This document shows positions 46,618 through 57,117 of a stretch of 64,000 nt of DNA, piece after piece. The position numbers were made by a program, and so were the translations under genes. Position 1 is the stretch's first letter. Each line of letters starts with the position of its first letter. The notes under the pieces are model-generated. The model was given only the letters and a program-made list of their open reading frames with translations, did no database searches and was not told the origin of the DNA. The stretch is taken from assembly GCA_024180945.1 (NCBI GenBank), contig JAKSGN010000007.1, forward strand, positions 1,612,001 through 1,676,000. Direction: 5' to 3'. The stretch is from Macrophomina tecta. Its lineage: Eukaryota > Ascomycota > Dothideomycetes > Botryosphaeriales > Botryosphaeriaceae.

Positions 46618-49243
46618 ATGTCCACCCCGTCAAAATCCACCAGGGCGAAAGACATCGAGGCTAGCAATGCCAGTCCGCCGTCCGACGACGACAACTACGA
46701 CGCCAAGGAGCCCGAGATTGGCACCACCAAGGTGTTGTCTGGCCAAAATGGCCTGAGCGACGCCGACATCGCCACTGCCGGCGCCATCGAGAATATCGAG
46801 AAGGAATACACCATCGACTCGGACAACTCGCCCTGCCCCGAAGTGCGCGCCAACGTGCCCAACACCGACGATTATCATCTCCCCGTCAACACCCTGCGCA
46901 TGTGGTTCCTGGGCTTCCTTTTCACAATTGCGAGTCATGCCCTTGCCACTCCCCTGCAGCGAACTAAAGCTAACTTTGGCGTTAAGGTTGGTTCGGGAAT
47001 AAACCAGTTCTTCTCCATGCGCTACCCCAGCGTGACCATCACCTCGCTTGTTGCCCAGCTGGTGAGCTTCCCGCTCGGCTGCGCGCTGGCGAAAGTGCTC
47101 CCGGTGAAGACAGTGCGAGTCTTCGGATACCCCATCGTGATAAATCCGGATCACTCCTTCAACATCAAGGAGCATGCCGTCATCACTATCATGTCCAATC
47201 TGAGCTTTGGTACATCATGGGTAGGCAATCCCGTCTTGGTCCATATGGCGTGAAATATGACCTGAGAATGACCCAAAGCTGACCTTTATTTGCTTTAGGC
47301 AACCGATATTATCCAAGCCCAGAAAGCCTTCTATCACACCAATGCCTCTGTAGGCTACCAGTTCCTGCTAGGCTTGTCGATGCAGCTCTTCGGCCTCGGC
47401 TTGGCCGGCCTGTGCTACCGCTTCATCGTAGAGCCACCGCACATGATCTGGCCGTCCACTCTGGCTAACGCTGCGCTCTTCGAAACCCTACACAGCCGTG
47501 CCAATCCTATTGCAGACGGTTGGAGCGTTTCCCGGTACCGTTTTTTCCTGTACGTTTTCGTCGGGGGGTGGTGCTGGTACTGGTTCCCTGGCTTCATCTT
47601 CACCGGTCTGAGCACCTTCGCTTTCATCTGTTGGGCTGCGCCGAACAATAAGGTCGTCAATAATTTGTTCGGCATGTCCACCGGACTCGGGTACCTACCC
47701 ACTACGTTCGACTGGAGCCAAATTGCGTACAACGGCTCACCGCTCGTTGTTCCCTTTTGGGCCCAGGCCAATGTGTTTAGCGGTTGGCTGTTCCACTTTG
47801 CCCTCGTTGCTCCCATACTCTACTATACAAACACTTGGTGGACGAGCTACTTGCCGCTATCTGGATCGGATTCTTATGACAATACTGGTCAGGTATACAA
47901 CGTCAGCAAGATCATAGACGCTCGTGGCAACTTCCTCGAGGATAAGTACAAGGAATATTCGCCCATCTTCATGCCTGCGACCTTCGCTCTGAGCTATGGT
48001 CTCTCATTCGCGGTCATGGCTTGCCTGCCCGTACATATCTTCTTGTACTACTGGCGCGACATGTGGGGTGCGGTAAGAGGTGATGGCAAAAAGGACATCC
48101 ATGCTCGTCTCTTGATGAGATACAAGGACGTGCCATGGTGGTGGTTCGGCATGATCACTGTAAGTATTGAAATTAAACATCCGCTATTGATGGGAGAAGG
48201 TGGTTGTTTACATGACACAGATTATCGTTCTTGCCATTTGTATCGTCACCATGGAGGTCTACCACACCGAAATGCCCGTCTGGGGCGTCCTCGTCGCCTT
48301 CACCATGGCCATCGTCTACATCATCCCCGTTGGCACCGTCTACGCCGTCGCCAATCTCAATGCCAACGTCCTGACCGTCCTCGGCGAGATCATCTCCGGC
48401 TACCTGCTCCCTGGCAAGCCAATCGTCATGCTCATCTTCAAGGTAGACACGGGCCCCATCTCCTCCCTACTCCCCAAACCTCGGTACCCGCAAATATACA
48501 AACTAATACCGATTGTTATCCAGTTCTACGCATATACCGCTCTCAGTCAAGCCATGAACTACTGCTCGGACATGAAGCTCGGCCTGTACATGAAGATCCC
48601 CAAACGCACACTCTTCGCGGCGCAGCTGGCGGCCTGCATCATGGGCTCGCTCACGCAAAACGCCGTCCTCCTGTGGATGCTCGGCCATATCCGGGGCATC
48701 TGCGACGCGGACCAATCCAACGGCTACACCTGCCCCCAGGGCCGCGTCAACTTCACCTCCTCCATCATCTGGGGCGCCATCGGCCCTGCGCGCCTGTATT
48801 CCGTCGGTAAGATCTACTCCGGCCTTCTCCACTACTTCTGGATCGGCGCACTCTTGCCTTTTGTCACGTATGCACTGAAGAAGAAGTTTCCGGGAAAGAG
48901 GTGGTTGAGTGCGGTGCATTGGCCGCTGTTCTTCGCCGGCACCGGCAATTTGCCGCCGGCTACGGGGATCAACTATACGACGGCTTTTGCTGTGTCGTTT
49001 GTGTTTAACAGGTATATCAAGAGGCGTTATAAGCATTGGTGGGCGAAGTACAACTACGTGCTGTCGGCGGCCTTGGATTCGGGCGTCGCAGTTAGCGCGA
49101 TCGTGATCTTTTTTACGGTCATTTTTCCGGGCGCGGAGTTGAACTGGTGGGGCAATACGGTCAGCAGGACGACGGTGGATGGCAAGGGCACGCCGTGGAA
49201 GGATGTGCCGGAGAGTGGGACGTTTGGGCCGAAGGTGTGGTGA
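46618..49243 (+). CDS. OPT family oligopeptide transporter
   Basis: Exons are 46618-47220, 47299-48159, 48221-48442 and 48524-49243 (801 residues). Introns are 78, 61 and 81 nt with GTAGGC, GTAAGT and GTAGAC donors and phase-0 joins. After an acidic N-terminal cytosolic tail, about 14-16 hydrophobic segments are visible. Family hallmarks include RMWFLGFLFTIASHAL near the first helix, INQFFSMRYPSV (the OPT N-terminal motif NQFFSxRYPS-type), KIPKRTLFAAQ and HYFWIGALLPFVTYALKKKFP (KIPxR and HYFxxG types), and WPLFFAGTGNLPPATGINY. These place it in the peptide-transport clade: proton-coupled uptake of tetra/pentapeptides, glutathione-like peptides or other modified peptides across the plasma membrane. 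Length is normal for the family. Confidence 0.95.
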
Positions 49244-49872
49244 GCGAGTGAGGATGGGGGAAAAGTCGGTACGGAAGCACGGGCTCTGGTAGGCAATGCC
49301 TTGCTGCTCTACGTATATCTTCCAGATCTCTCTGCGACAGAAAGAAACATGAGTTACACGCGTCACTCAGGCCTGCCTATCTTGGTGTTGCGCTCGGGAT
49401 TCTCGTTCTTCTGCTTACGCTTCCTCAGACGATGCTCTCCCTCCTGCTCGTCTTCATGGCCTCCCGTGTCTCTAATGAACGGATCTTCCCTTTGTGCGCT
49501 TCCTTGAGGTGGCCTGATCCTTATTGTAGAAACTCTGCATCCATTGCGACGTACTTCAAAGTCCGACTGGCCTTGTCCTTCCGTTTCTCATTTTGCGTCT
49601 TCGCTCTGTCTTCCGGCTTTCCCACTGCTTCCGACTTGAGCCGATCCAGTTTGAAGTTTGCCTCTTATGCGGCTTCATCTGCTTTTTTATTCCGATCGTT
49701 CTCTCTCTCTCTCTCTCTTCCGGTGCCATCTTTACCCACCTGAACGTCACCTCTCTCAACCACGTTGTGTCTTTCATAGATCCGCTGCACATGCTACTCA
49801 AACAAGCTGCTTCCCTCCCGAAACGCTGGATTGGAACGATGGTCGATGACGGCAGCCAGCACACCTTCAACC
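49244..49872. other. Intergenic with CT microsatellite
   Basis: About 0.6 kb between two converging genes. A (CT)n run of about nine units lies near 49700-49718. No gene is supported. Confidence 0.5.
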
Positions 49873-51692
49873 CTACCCGCCCATCTCCCTCACCAACCCC
49901 CTAACCATCCACCTCAACTTGACCGCTTCTATCCCCTCACCCAGATGCTCCAACCCGTCCAACACAACGCGCAACCTCGCAGCCCTATATCCCAACCGCC
50001 TCGCTTCCCCCAACTGCCTCACCATTTCCTCCGCCTTCCGCATCATCGCCTCACCATCCTCTCCCTCCTCAACCACAACCCTGTACTCCACACTCACGCC
50101 GCGACAAGCCTTCCCAAACCCGTCCGCCTGTAAGGCCGCAACCATCAACCCCAGATCAAAGCTCCACACCCGATCGACATCCTCCCTCACCACAACAACC
50201 CACTCCCTGCCCTTTCGCATACTCTCTGCGACGCGCTCCATCCACGAAGTGCTCGTCACGGCTGGCATGGCCAGGACGGCGAACATGTCGAGCAGCTGCT
50301 CGCGGCCGCTGGGCGGGCGTGCAACGAACCAGGCGGGGTGGATAGCGGGGGCGGAAGGAGAGAGGGGCGCGATGGGTGGCGCGCGGCCGCGGGCGTCGAT
50401 GATGATGGTGTTGCCGGGAAGGACCGAATGGCCGAGCGAGCGGGCGAGGCGGGCGAGGCGGTGGAAGGTGAGGCTTGGGGTGGAGAGGCGGAGGGCGTGG
50501 GTGCGGTGTTGCCAGTGGAAGGTGGAAGCAGTGGTGAGGGCGTAGGAGAAGATGGCGTTAAGGAGAGGGCCGGGGAGGTCGGAGAGGGTGGGGCGTCGGA
50601 GGGGTCTGCTTGCGTGATTAGTTGTGTGTGGGTGCGTTTAGGGGGATTTTCGGGGCAGGGGAGACGAACGCGTAGAGCTGGAGCGTGCTGCGGAAGCAGT
50701 GCGGGGAGCGCGAGGAGATCTCGTGGTCGTAGGCATATGCGCCGGGCATGGATTTGCGCAGAGTCATCTCGAGCCGCATCGATTGCAGTTGGTTGAGCGG
50801 AGAAGCGGCGTATTGAACAAGGGCTGCAAGGCATGCTGCAAACCAATAGCACCAGAGGCAGGCCTTACAAACGTGGCCCCGGAAGTAGACGAGGAGCGTG
50901 AGGAGATAGAGAACCCAAAATGTCTTGACGACCCATGGACCAGTTGATCCGTAGTAGTGGATCAACTCCTCCTTGGACTCAAGTGCGAAACTTCGAGCGA
51001 GCGCAGCTTTCGCGTGGAGTGCGGTAGCCGTCTGAAGCAGCCACTGGCCCGTGTCGCGCAAGCTTCTTGCTTTGAAAGCCTTTGTTCTCGTGTAAAGGTT
51101 GCCGAGCAGCCGCCAAAATGTAGAGGCTGAGCCCATGGCGAGTCGGAATTCGAGGCGCGTCCATGTCGGGATGGCGTTGCAGAAGTCCAGGATCTTGTGT
51201 CCAGCGTTGACGATACCAACCATAGCCACCATAGCACGACGCCACATATAACTACTGACACAGCTCACGGCGTGGATGACGTGCGCTGTCGAGGTAAGCC
51301 ACATGTTTGCCGTCTTGTCGCCCATTGAAACAGCTACGGCCAAGAGCCGTATCCGGAGTTCGTTCGTGAAGGACCTCCACTGCTGCGGGAGACAGTGTAT
51401 GGCTGCTAGAAAGGACTGGTGCTGCGGGAGCTGGCGGTGTACGGCGGCAGTGTAGTTTTGGAAGCCATGGGTGTCGTACCAGTCTTGGGCATAGTACGAC
51501 AAGGCTAGCGAAGTGGTGCGGAGCTTGTCGAAGAGAGTGATGGACGCAAAGGCAACGAGGCAGAGATAGTGCTTGACGGTTTCCGCAGCCTATGAGGAAG
51601 TCAAAGTCTGCAGCGGCGGATAGAATCTGGCGGAAGTAGAGCACACTGACCAGCGCCATCAAGGATGTGATGAAGGCGTTGAAATCCGGCAT
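49873..51692 (-). CDS. Hypothetical membrane protein with C-terminal F-box-like segment
   Basis: Proposed exons on the minus strand are 51692-51651, 51589-50670 and 50605-49873 (564 residues). Intron 1 (GTCAGT...CATAG, 60 nt) joins at phase 0. Intron 2 (GTTCGT...CTAAT...GCAG, 64 nt) joins at phase 2; without it the second exon would end at 50618, giving 337 residues, and the well-behaved third frame would have no ATG until 50286. Visible features are hydrophobic segments near the N-terminus and at about residues 230-280 (WVVKTFWVLYLLTLLVYF, then LWCYWFAACLAALV). A C-terminal region opens LSDLPGPLLNAIFSYAL, resembling an F-box-type helix, and is followed by an alpha/beta region. I do not recognise the family. 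It is divergent from the next gene. Confidence 0.6.
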
Positions 51693-52163
51693 GCCGGGCG
51701 AGGCGATGAGGATGGCGCGCAGAGGTGGTCTGGAGGGAGAGCCAACAGGTTACATGGACCAAGAAAGGCAGAAAGCAGGGTTCGTGCGGCGAGAAAAGGG
51801 AGATGAGTGCAGCTGTCCTGGGTGATTGTGAGAGGCGCTGGCTGGCAAACGTGGTGAGAAGCAGGCAACCGGGCACCGAGTAGCCCATCTAGATGCATCT
51901 CGGCGCGCGGTGTCGGGCCAGCACGCGCGATGGAGCGGCCGCTCCTTCCCTGCCAGCTCTTTCCCTGGCAGCAGCCGACGCGCACAAAGACCAGGCGCGC
52001 CTCCGCCACGCCCCGTCCACCACCCTGCTAAAAATACCCTCTCGCCCTCTCTTTGTCCGCTCCATCATATTGTCCTACTCCCGCCTCCCTCTCCTACTCC
52101 CTCGCAGGTTCTGCTTCTTACCGCATATCTTCCTTCACTGCCCTCGCTGCGGCCTCTGGCACT
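51693..52163. promoter_or_regulatory. Divergent promoter between two hypothetical membrane-protein genes
   Basis: 471 bp between divergent start codons. The plus-side sequence from 52060 is pyrimidine-rich, like many fungal 5' leaders. Confidence 0.4.
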
Positions 52164-54725
52164 ATGGACCTTATATTCTTGACTCTCCTGGCCCTGGTGG
52201 CCTTTTCCTTCTCCAGGAAGGACGGATCCGTCGGCTTCTCCAACCCCTTGGCTTCCTTATGGCCGATTCCCACTTTCGTTTATTACTGCTTCCGCGCCGC
52301 AGTCCACAAACTTTCCGCGTGCCATGATGCTCACGGCTCCAAAAGAGCAGAGCCTTGTGAGTGCCTAACGCATTGGTCCATGGGAAATTCGAGGGATGAC
52401 GGTGCTTCCTTGTTTCTCTTCACTCTGGTCCCCACTGCTTTGATAGCAGCCACCATCTTCCAGAGCTTTCCGACCTCTTTTGCAGACGCCCACCCCCTCG
52501 TCCACTGGTATCCCCTCCGCTGTTTACCGGGGCACCTCTTCCACTACATCGTTTCTTTCTGTGCTCGGCTCTGGAACTCCACGCTTGCAGAGCCTCTCAG
52601 AGACATCTGCACTCTGGCCTACGTCGTATGGATGGAAGTAATGTATCCTATGCTCCCAGGTCCTCCCCAAGTTCTATCTCGCCTCAGAATTACCACACTG
52701 GACCCATACCTCACCCTATTTCAATATTCTTACAGCACAGCTTGTTTACCTGTTCTCTGGCTCCTGTGCCTCGCCCTCATGTTTGGGTTCGCTGCGCTCA
52801 GTCTTGGGTACGCACAAACAACCCTTTTCAATGACTGGGGGACTGCGTTTTGGGATGCCATGGACATGCTGATTCTCGTGCTCGTCATACTACGTACCTT
52901 GTACATACCCTTCGAAACTCACCGCGTTGATGCTGCTGGCCAGCCTCCGAACCCACCACCTGAGCCTCGGCGGACCAGGGCAATGCATGCCTCTGTGGAA
53001 GACGTTGACGACGAGGGCGAGCCAGTGTCAGCCCAACCAAGAGAGCCAGTCTGTGATTCCGGGCCTCAGCGAGCAAGCATCCATCTTCAACATGCATTTG
53101 GCTCCTCTTCAAGCCCAAGAGCGCCAGCCAAGAGCCGGGGGCAAGTGAACCTTCCGTCAGGGCCATCTGCTCAGCGGGAACCTGCGCCGGTTCCTCAACC
53201 GGACCCAGCCCCGACTATCAAACCACACCCACCACTCAGGGAGCTGCGACATGCGCCTTTGTTCTTCGCATCCTCGGAATTGCCATCTTATAGGCAGCCG
53301 AAGCCCCGTGCGACCCGAATCTCTACCCCTCAGCAGGAGCCGATGCCAAACACTCGAGTAGAACAGCCGCCAGCCCCAGAGCGAGACCCACATATGCTCT
53401 TTCAAGGTGAACAGAAGCCAGTCTATAGGCAGCTCCGGGAACCTCCGATGCCTTTCCCTCACCTAGAGAAACTCGATATCAGGATCGCGGTGGGCCGGAA
53501 CCGCATATTACCTTCCCTCCAAGATCAGAAGCGTAGTTTCCGCAGTGATGCGGCAGCTGTACGGGCAGAAGCCATGAATGGATACAAGAGAACGCCTGAC
53601 TACGTTATGGCGACCGATCCGGACGTATTGCAAACTGTCGGTTTGGCCCAGGCGCGTCTACGCGTGAATCAGAAAGCCAGTAGAGGGACAACTTCAACTG
53701 CTACGCAGACGGATCAGCATATCGTTTTGCCAAACGATACACAAGCAAAAATCCCTGCTCTGCCCCGTCTCACCACACAGATACGCAGAGATGCGAGCCA
53801 AACGACTTCAACAGTATTCCAGTTAAGTAATCCAACCAATACAGCTCATCCTACCATAAAGGAACTGCATACCAATGATCTGGCAGATTCTGGCGACGGT
53901 GGATCGGGAGCCGCTCCATTTAGTTTGCCAACCGCCCCGTACGCCTTTCCTCGATCTATTCCCCTTACCAGCAATCTTACCTCACCAGCCTCTCCGAACG
54001 TCATTTTGCCTCCCCCTGACAGTCCATCTAGCCAAAGCAGATCCCAACCTAAGAGCCCATATCAGCAACCGGCATCCAACTCGGCCGTCGACACCCCAGA
54101 AGTCTCTTGGGAGCAGTTTAGCGACGAGCTGTACCCCAACCTCTTCGCCAACGAAGCCAACACAACCCAACAAGCCCGCGCAGAGGAACTCCTCAGCCAC
54201 CTCCATACACTGAGCTCCCCAATTACTGTGGAAACCCTCATGTCGCAAGCACTCACCAATACCGCCACCGCCGCCGACCAGAGCGCTTACAACAACAACA
54301 ATGACGACGGGGCCCTCATCACCGCCCAGATCAGAGCCCTATTCGCGACCGAACGCCCGGTGCCCGCCCGTCCCACGGAAGCGCAGCTTCGCAAGCTCGC
54401 CTACCTCTTCCACCGCAAGCTCGTCGAAATCGGCCTCCGCCGCCTCCTCGTCTTCCTCGAGTCCCGCCAGCCCGCCGGCTGCTGCATCCTCACCGAACAG
54501 CTCGTCGACCCGCGCATGCTGGACCGCCCGCCCCGTCCGACGAGGTCGTCGGTCGGGATTAAGCTGGAGGACACGGTGGCGTGGAAGCTCGCGCTCTGTT
54601 GTGCGGGCGTGCTGGATTGGTTGGAGCCGGTGGAGCCACGGCAACCGTGGACGAGGAGTGATGATCTGAACTTCTTCGGGGGTTCGGTGCAGGAGAGGTG
54701 TTTGCTGTTGGACGAGGAGGTGTAG
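52164..54725 (+). CDS. Hypothetical multi-span membrane protein with long disordered tail
   Basis: A single open frame of 853 residues from the ATG at 52164 (the frame is open upstream but without ATG). The first ~260 residues contain about five hydrophobic segments: MDLIFLTLLALVAFSF, LFLFTLVPTALIAATIF, CLPVLWLLCLALMFGFAALSL and DMLILVLVILRTLYIPF are clearest. Residues ~270-650 are Pro/Ser/Gln-rich and disordered. The last ~170 residues return to a folded composition (WEQFSDELYPNLFANEA, AEELLSHLHTL, then AQLRKLAYLFHRKLVEIGLRRLLVFLE) with a TPEVSWEQF entry. No family is recognised. A 5' intron cannot be excluded. Divergence from another membrane protein suggests common regulation but proves nothing. 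Confidence 0.7.
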   Translation: MDLIFLTLLALVAFSFSRKDGSVGFSNPLASLWPIPTFVYYCFRAAVHKLSACHDAHGSKRAEPCECLTHWSMGNSRDDGASLFLFTLVPTALIAATIFQSFPTSFADAHPLVHWYPLRCLPGHLFHYIVSFCARLWNSTLAEPLRDICTLAYVVWMEVMYPMLPGPPQVLSRLRITTLDPYLTLFQYSYSTACLPVLWLLCLALMFGFAALSLGYAQTTLFNDWGTAFWDAMDMLILVLVILRTLYIPFETHRVDAAGQPPNPPPEPRRTRAMHASVEDVDDEGEPVSAQPREPVCDSGPQRASIHLQHAFGSSSSPRAPAKSRGQVNLPSGPSAQREPAPVPQPDPAPTIKPHPPLRELRHAPLFFASSELPSYRQPKPRATRISTPQQEPMPNTRVEQPPAPERDPHMLFQGEQKPVYRQLREPPMPFPHLEKLDIRIAVGRNRILPSLQDQKRSFRSDAAAVRAEAMNGYKRTPDYVMATDPDVLQTVGLAQARLRVNQKASRGTTSTATQTDQHIVLPNDTQAKIPALPRLTTQIRRDASQTTSTVFQLSNPTNTAHPTIKELHTNDLADSGDGGSGAAPFSLPTAPYAFPRSIPLTSNLTSPASPNVILPPPDSPSSQSRSQPKSPYQQPASNSAVDTPEVSWEQFSDELYPNLFANEANTTQQARAEELLSHLHTLSSPITVETLMSQALTNTATAADQSAYNNNNDDGALITAQIRALFATERPVPARPTEAQLRKLAYLFHRKLVEIGLRRLLVFLESRQPAGCCILTEQLVDPRMLDRPPRPTRSSVGIKLEDTVAWKLALCCAGVLDWLEPVEPRQPWTRSDDLNFFGGSVQERCLLLDEEV

Positions 54726-56220
54726 GTGCGGTGGATGGGTGTGTCAGCGGTGATGGGGAGATGGGTTCGCTACGATTCTGGAGCTGGAGATTGAGCCATG
54801 TAGCTCGGGATGGCCGATATGGCTGTTGTGTTTGGCATTTTGTGCCTGAGGCTTGTGTATAGAGAGCGTGGGCAGTGTCTTGCGCCCGACTTTTTTTTTT
54901 TTGGGTAAGGAGCGTGGGAAGGCCTCGGTGTCTGAGGCCATGGATACACATGTGTAGTGCGTATATAGTTGCAACCTTGCATCAACGGAGTCGATCATGT
55001 TCCTTCTTTGCCCAATATACATAGCCTGAGGCAACTGCTGCAGCGTGAGCGCAGCCTGCTCCTCTTTCTCGTCTTTTTCCTTTTCGCCATGGCCAGCATC
55101 ATTGCCGTCATCTTAGGCGGACCTGTAGGAACCGCACAAGCAGCGCCAGCGGCGCTATCCGATGCTTGCATACGCGCGGTACGCTGGACCCTGGTTACAG
55201 GGCTGGATGCATTTTTCTGGGTACTGACTCACTCTGGCCCGTGTGGTCAGATGGGATGATGGACCCGACGTATGGATGGTCCCGGCGCGGGGAAACCCGT
55301 GTGCGGTGCGGAAAATCAGGGGAGAGATGGTGGCTGAGGCGCGCGGGATCACGGCTTCGCGATTGGGGATGTTGAAGCTGGCGTAAGGGTGGATTGGTCG
55401 ATGAACGGAGCGGCCGCATTAATATTGTGAGTATTCAATGACATTGACTATTCTTGTGAGATTTTCGCTTTTTGAGTCGCGTGAACGGCCGCTGTGTGTG
55501 CCCGGTTTTTCTTTTCCTTTTTTTTTTTCCGGTGGTGGTGTGGGTTGTTTTTTTTTTTTTTTTTTTTGGTACCGCGCCGCGCACGGACGTCCACCGTTCA
55601 ACGCCAATGGTCTGGCTGGCAGCTTGTTCGACGTCTTTCGATGAGAAGATCTAGGTGAGGGTAGTTCATGAGGTTTTCTTGCTCTTCCCGAAGGCGTTGG
55701 CTGGTACGGAACTGAAGCAGTAGTCCGGATGGTGATTTTCGGCACAATACGACTCACTCCGCCCGGACAAACACTTCAACTCCTGATCTTCGCGAGCGCC
55801 TGCCCGTCCGATTCATTACTTTTGATGGGTTAGGAGTCATATTCTGATTGCGCCAGGGTTTGTAGCAGATCGAGAGAGACGAATGGCTCGGTTGGAGAGG
55901 CCAGGGATGATTCATAGGTGTTTCCGGGAAATTTGGCAGTCGCAACCAGATATCAGAATATACTGTATCAGGGAACTGCCTTTAGAGTCATTGCCTCCGG
56001 CGGATATTCTCGTATGCCCGATAAAGCACCGGCACTGACGTTCAATCGGGGTATCCGCGCTGTGGAAGAGGCATCCGAAGAGGTATTAGCGCAATTCGTA
56101 CTTTGGATACAGCGTCAGAACTGCGGTGGGAGAAGAGAATTCTTAGGAATCGGCATTGAGCAGAGTCATATCTGCTTTGAATGACTCTTAGGAACGACGC
56201 TTGCGAGAAGCGAGCACCAT
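54726..56220. other. Intergenic, homopolymer-rich
   Basis: About 1.5 kb with T tracts near 54891, 55518 and 55550-55567. A 57-codon frame at 55089-55259 beginning MASIIAVILGG has a hydrophobic start but no other support. Nothing else is recognised. Confidence 0.45.
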
Positions 56221-56227
56221 GCTGGGG

Positions 56228-56235
56228 TATAAAAG
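56228..56235 (+). promoter_or_regulatory. TATA box of the SRWA-motif gene
   Basis: A perfect TATAAAAG sits about 340 nt upstream of the ATG at 56572 and directly before the pyrimidine-rich stretch (56240-56275) where fungal transcription usually starts. Confidence 0.7.
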
Positions 56236-56276
56236 GGCTCCTCCCGCCCTCACTTTTTCTTCTTCCCTTCTTCATC

Positions 56277-56534
56277 GCAACTCATCACTGGCTCTCATCA
56301 CCAACGAAAGTCACACATTGATTGCTTCCAACCAAAAAACCCACCCACAAAAAACCACTCCAGCAACTCATCACTGGTCCTCAATCACTACGAGCTCCAC
56401 ACATTGATTGCTTCCACCCAAAACAACCACCCACAAAAAACAACTCCAGCAACTCATCACTGGTTCTCCATCACTACGAGTTCCACACATTGATTGCTCT
56501 CCAAAAACACCACCCTCAAAAAAAACCCTCAAAC
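56277..56534 (+). repeat. Three tandem 86-bp repeats in the 5' leader of the SRWA-motif gene
   Basis: Copies begin at 56277, 56363 and 56449, each opening GCAACTCATCACTGG and containing CACACATTGATTGCT, so the period is exactly 86 nt. The third copy is diverged and runs into ACCCTCAAAAAA-type short repeats up to the ATG. No ATG occurs anywhere between the TATA box and 56572. Confidence 0.9.
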
Positions 56535-56571
56535 AACCATCCTCAAAAAACCACCCTCAAAAAACGACAAC

Positions 56572-57117
56572 ATGTCGAACTACAACTTCTCCTCCGGCTT
56601 TGCCTCCGAGAACGTCAAGCCCACATTCTCCAATGAGAATGCCAGGCCTCAAAACAATAACAACGAAAACGCCAGACCTTCGGGTCCCTGGTCCCACTTC
56701 GAACAGGACGGATACGTCCCCCTCCCTCGCCGGCACTACACGCCTGGCTTCGTCATGGGAGAAATCGAGGACGAGGAAGACTCCGCCCCTCCCACAAACA
56801 AAAAGGAGCCTTCCACACCCACCCCGTCCTCCGATTGCCAACCACCCACCACCACTTCTTCTCGTCTTCTTCCTCCTCCTCCTCCTCAAACAACAAAGCA
56901 GCCTACGGGCCTTCACAAGTCCCGATGGGCACAAACAACCACCACCACCACCACCACCACCACCACCACCACCACCACACCTCCTCCTTCTCCACCAGCA
57001 ACAACACAGCCTACGGGCCTTCAAAAGTCCCGATGGGCACAAGAAACCACTACCTCCTCCTCCTCCTCCTCCTCCTCCTTCTTGCTCGGCAACTCTCGCT
57101 GGGCACCAAAACATTAG
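56572..57117 (+). CDS. Small low-complexity protein with repeated SRWA motif
   Basis: A single-exon gene of 181 residues starting MSNYNFSSGFASENVKP; the ATG is the first one after a long ATG-free leader. The N-terminal half is polar and Asn-rich with GPWSHFEQDGYVPLPRRHY and GFVMGEIEDEEDSAPP. The C-terminal half repeats QPTGLxKSRWAQ twice (about residues 109-120 and 145-156), separated by poly-Thr/Pro, then poly-Ser and a final GNSRWAPKH. SRWA-type motifs recur in fungal low-complexity proteins, but I know of no function. The poly-Thr run is encoded by uninterrupted ACC codons, so length variation is expected. A strong TATA box and a simple CA-rich leader suggest high or inducible expression. 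Confidence 0.7.
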   Translation: MSNYNFSSGFASENVKPTFSNENARPQNNNNENARPSGPWSHFEQDGYVPLPRRHYTPGFVMGEIEDEEDSAPPTNKKEPSTPTPSSDCQPPTTTSSRLLPPPPPQTTKQPTGLHKSRWAQTTTTTTTTTTTTTTTPPPSPPATTQPTGLQKSRWAQETTTSSSSSSSSFLLGNSRWAPKH

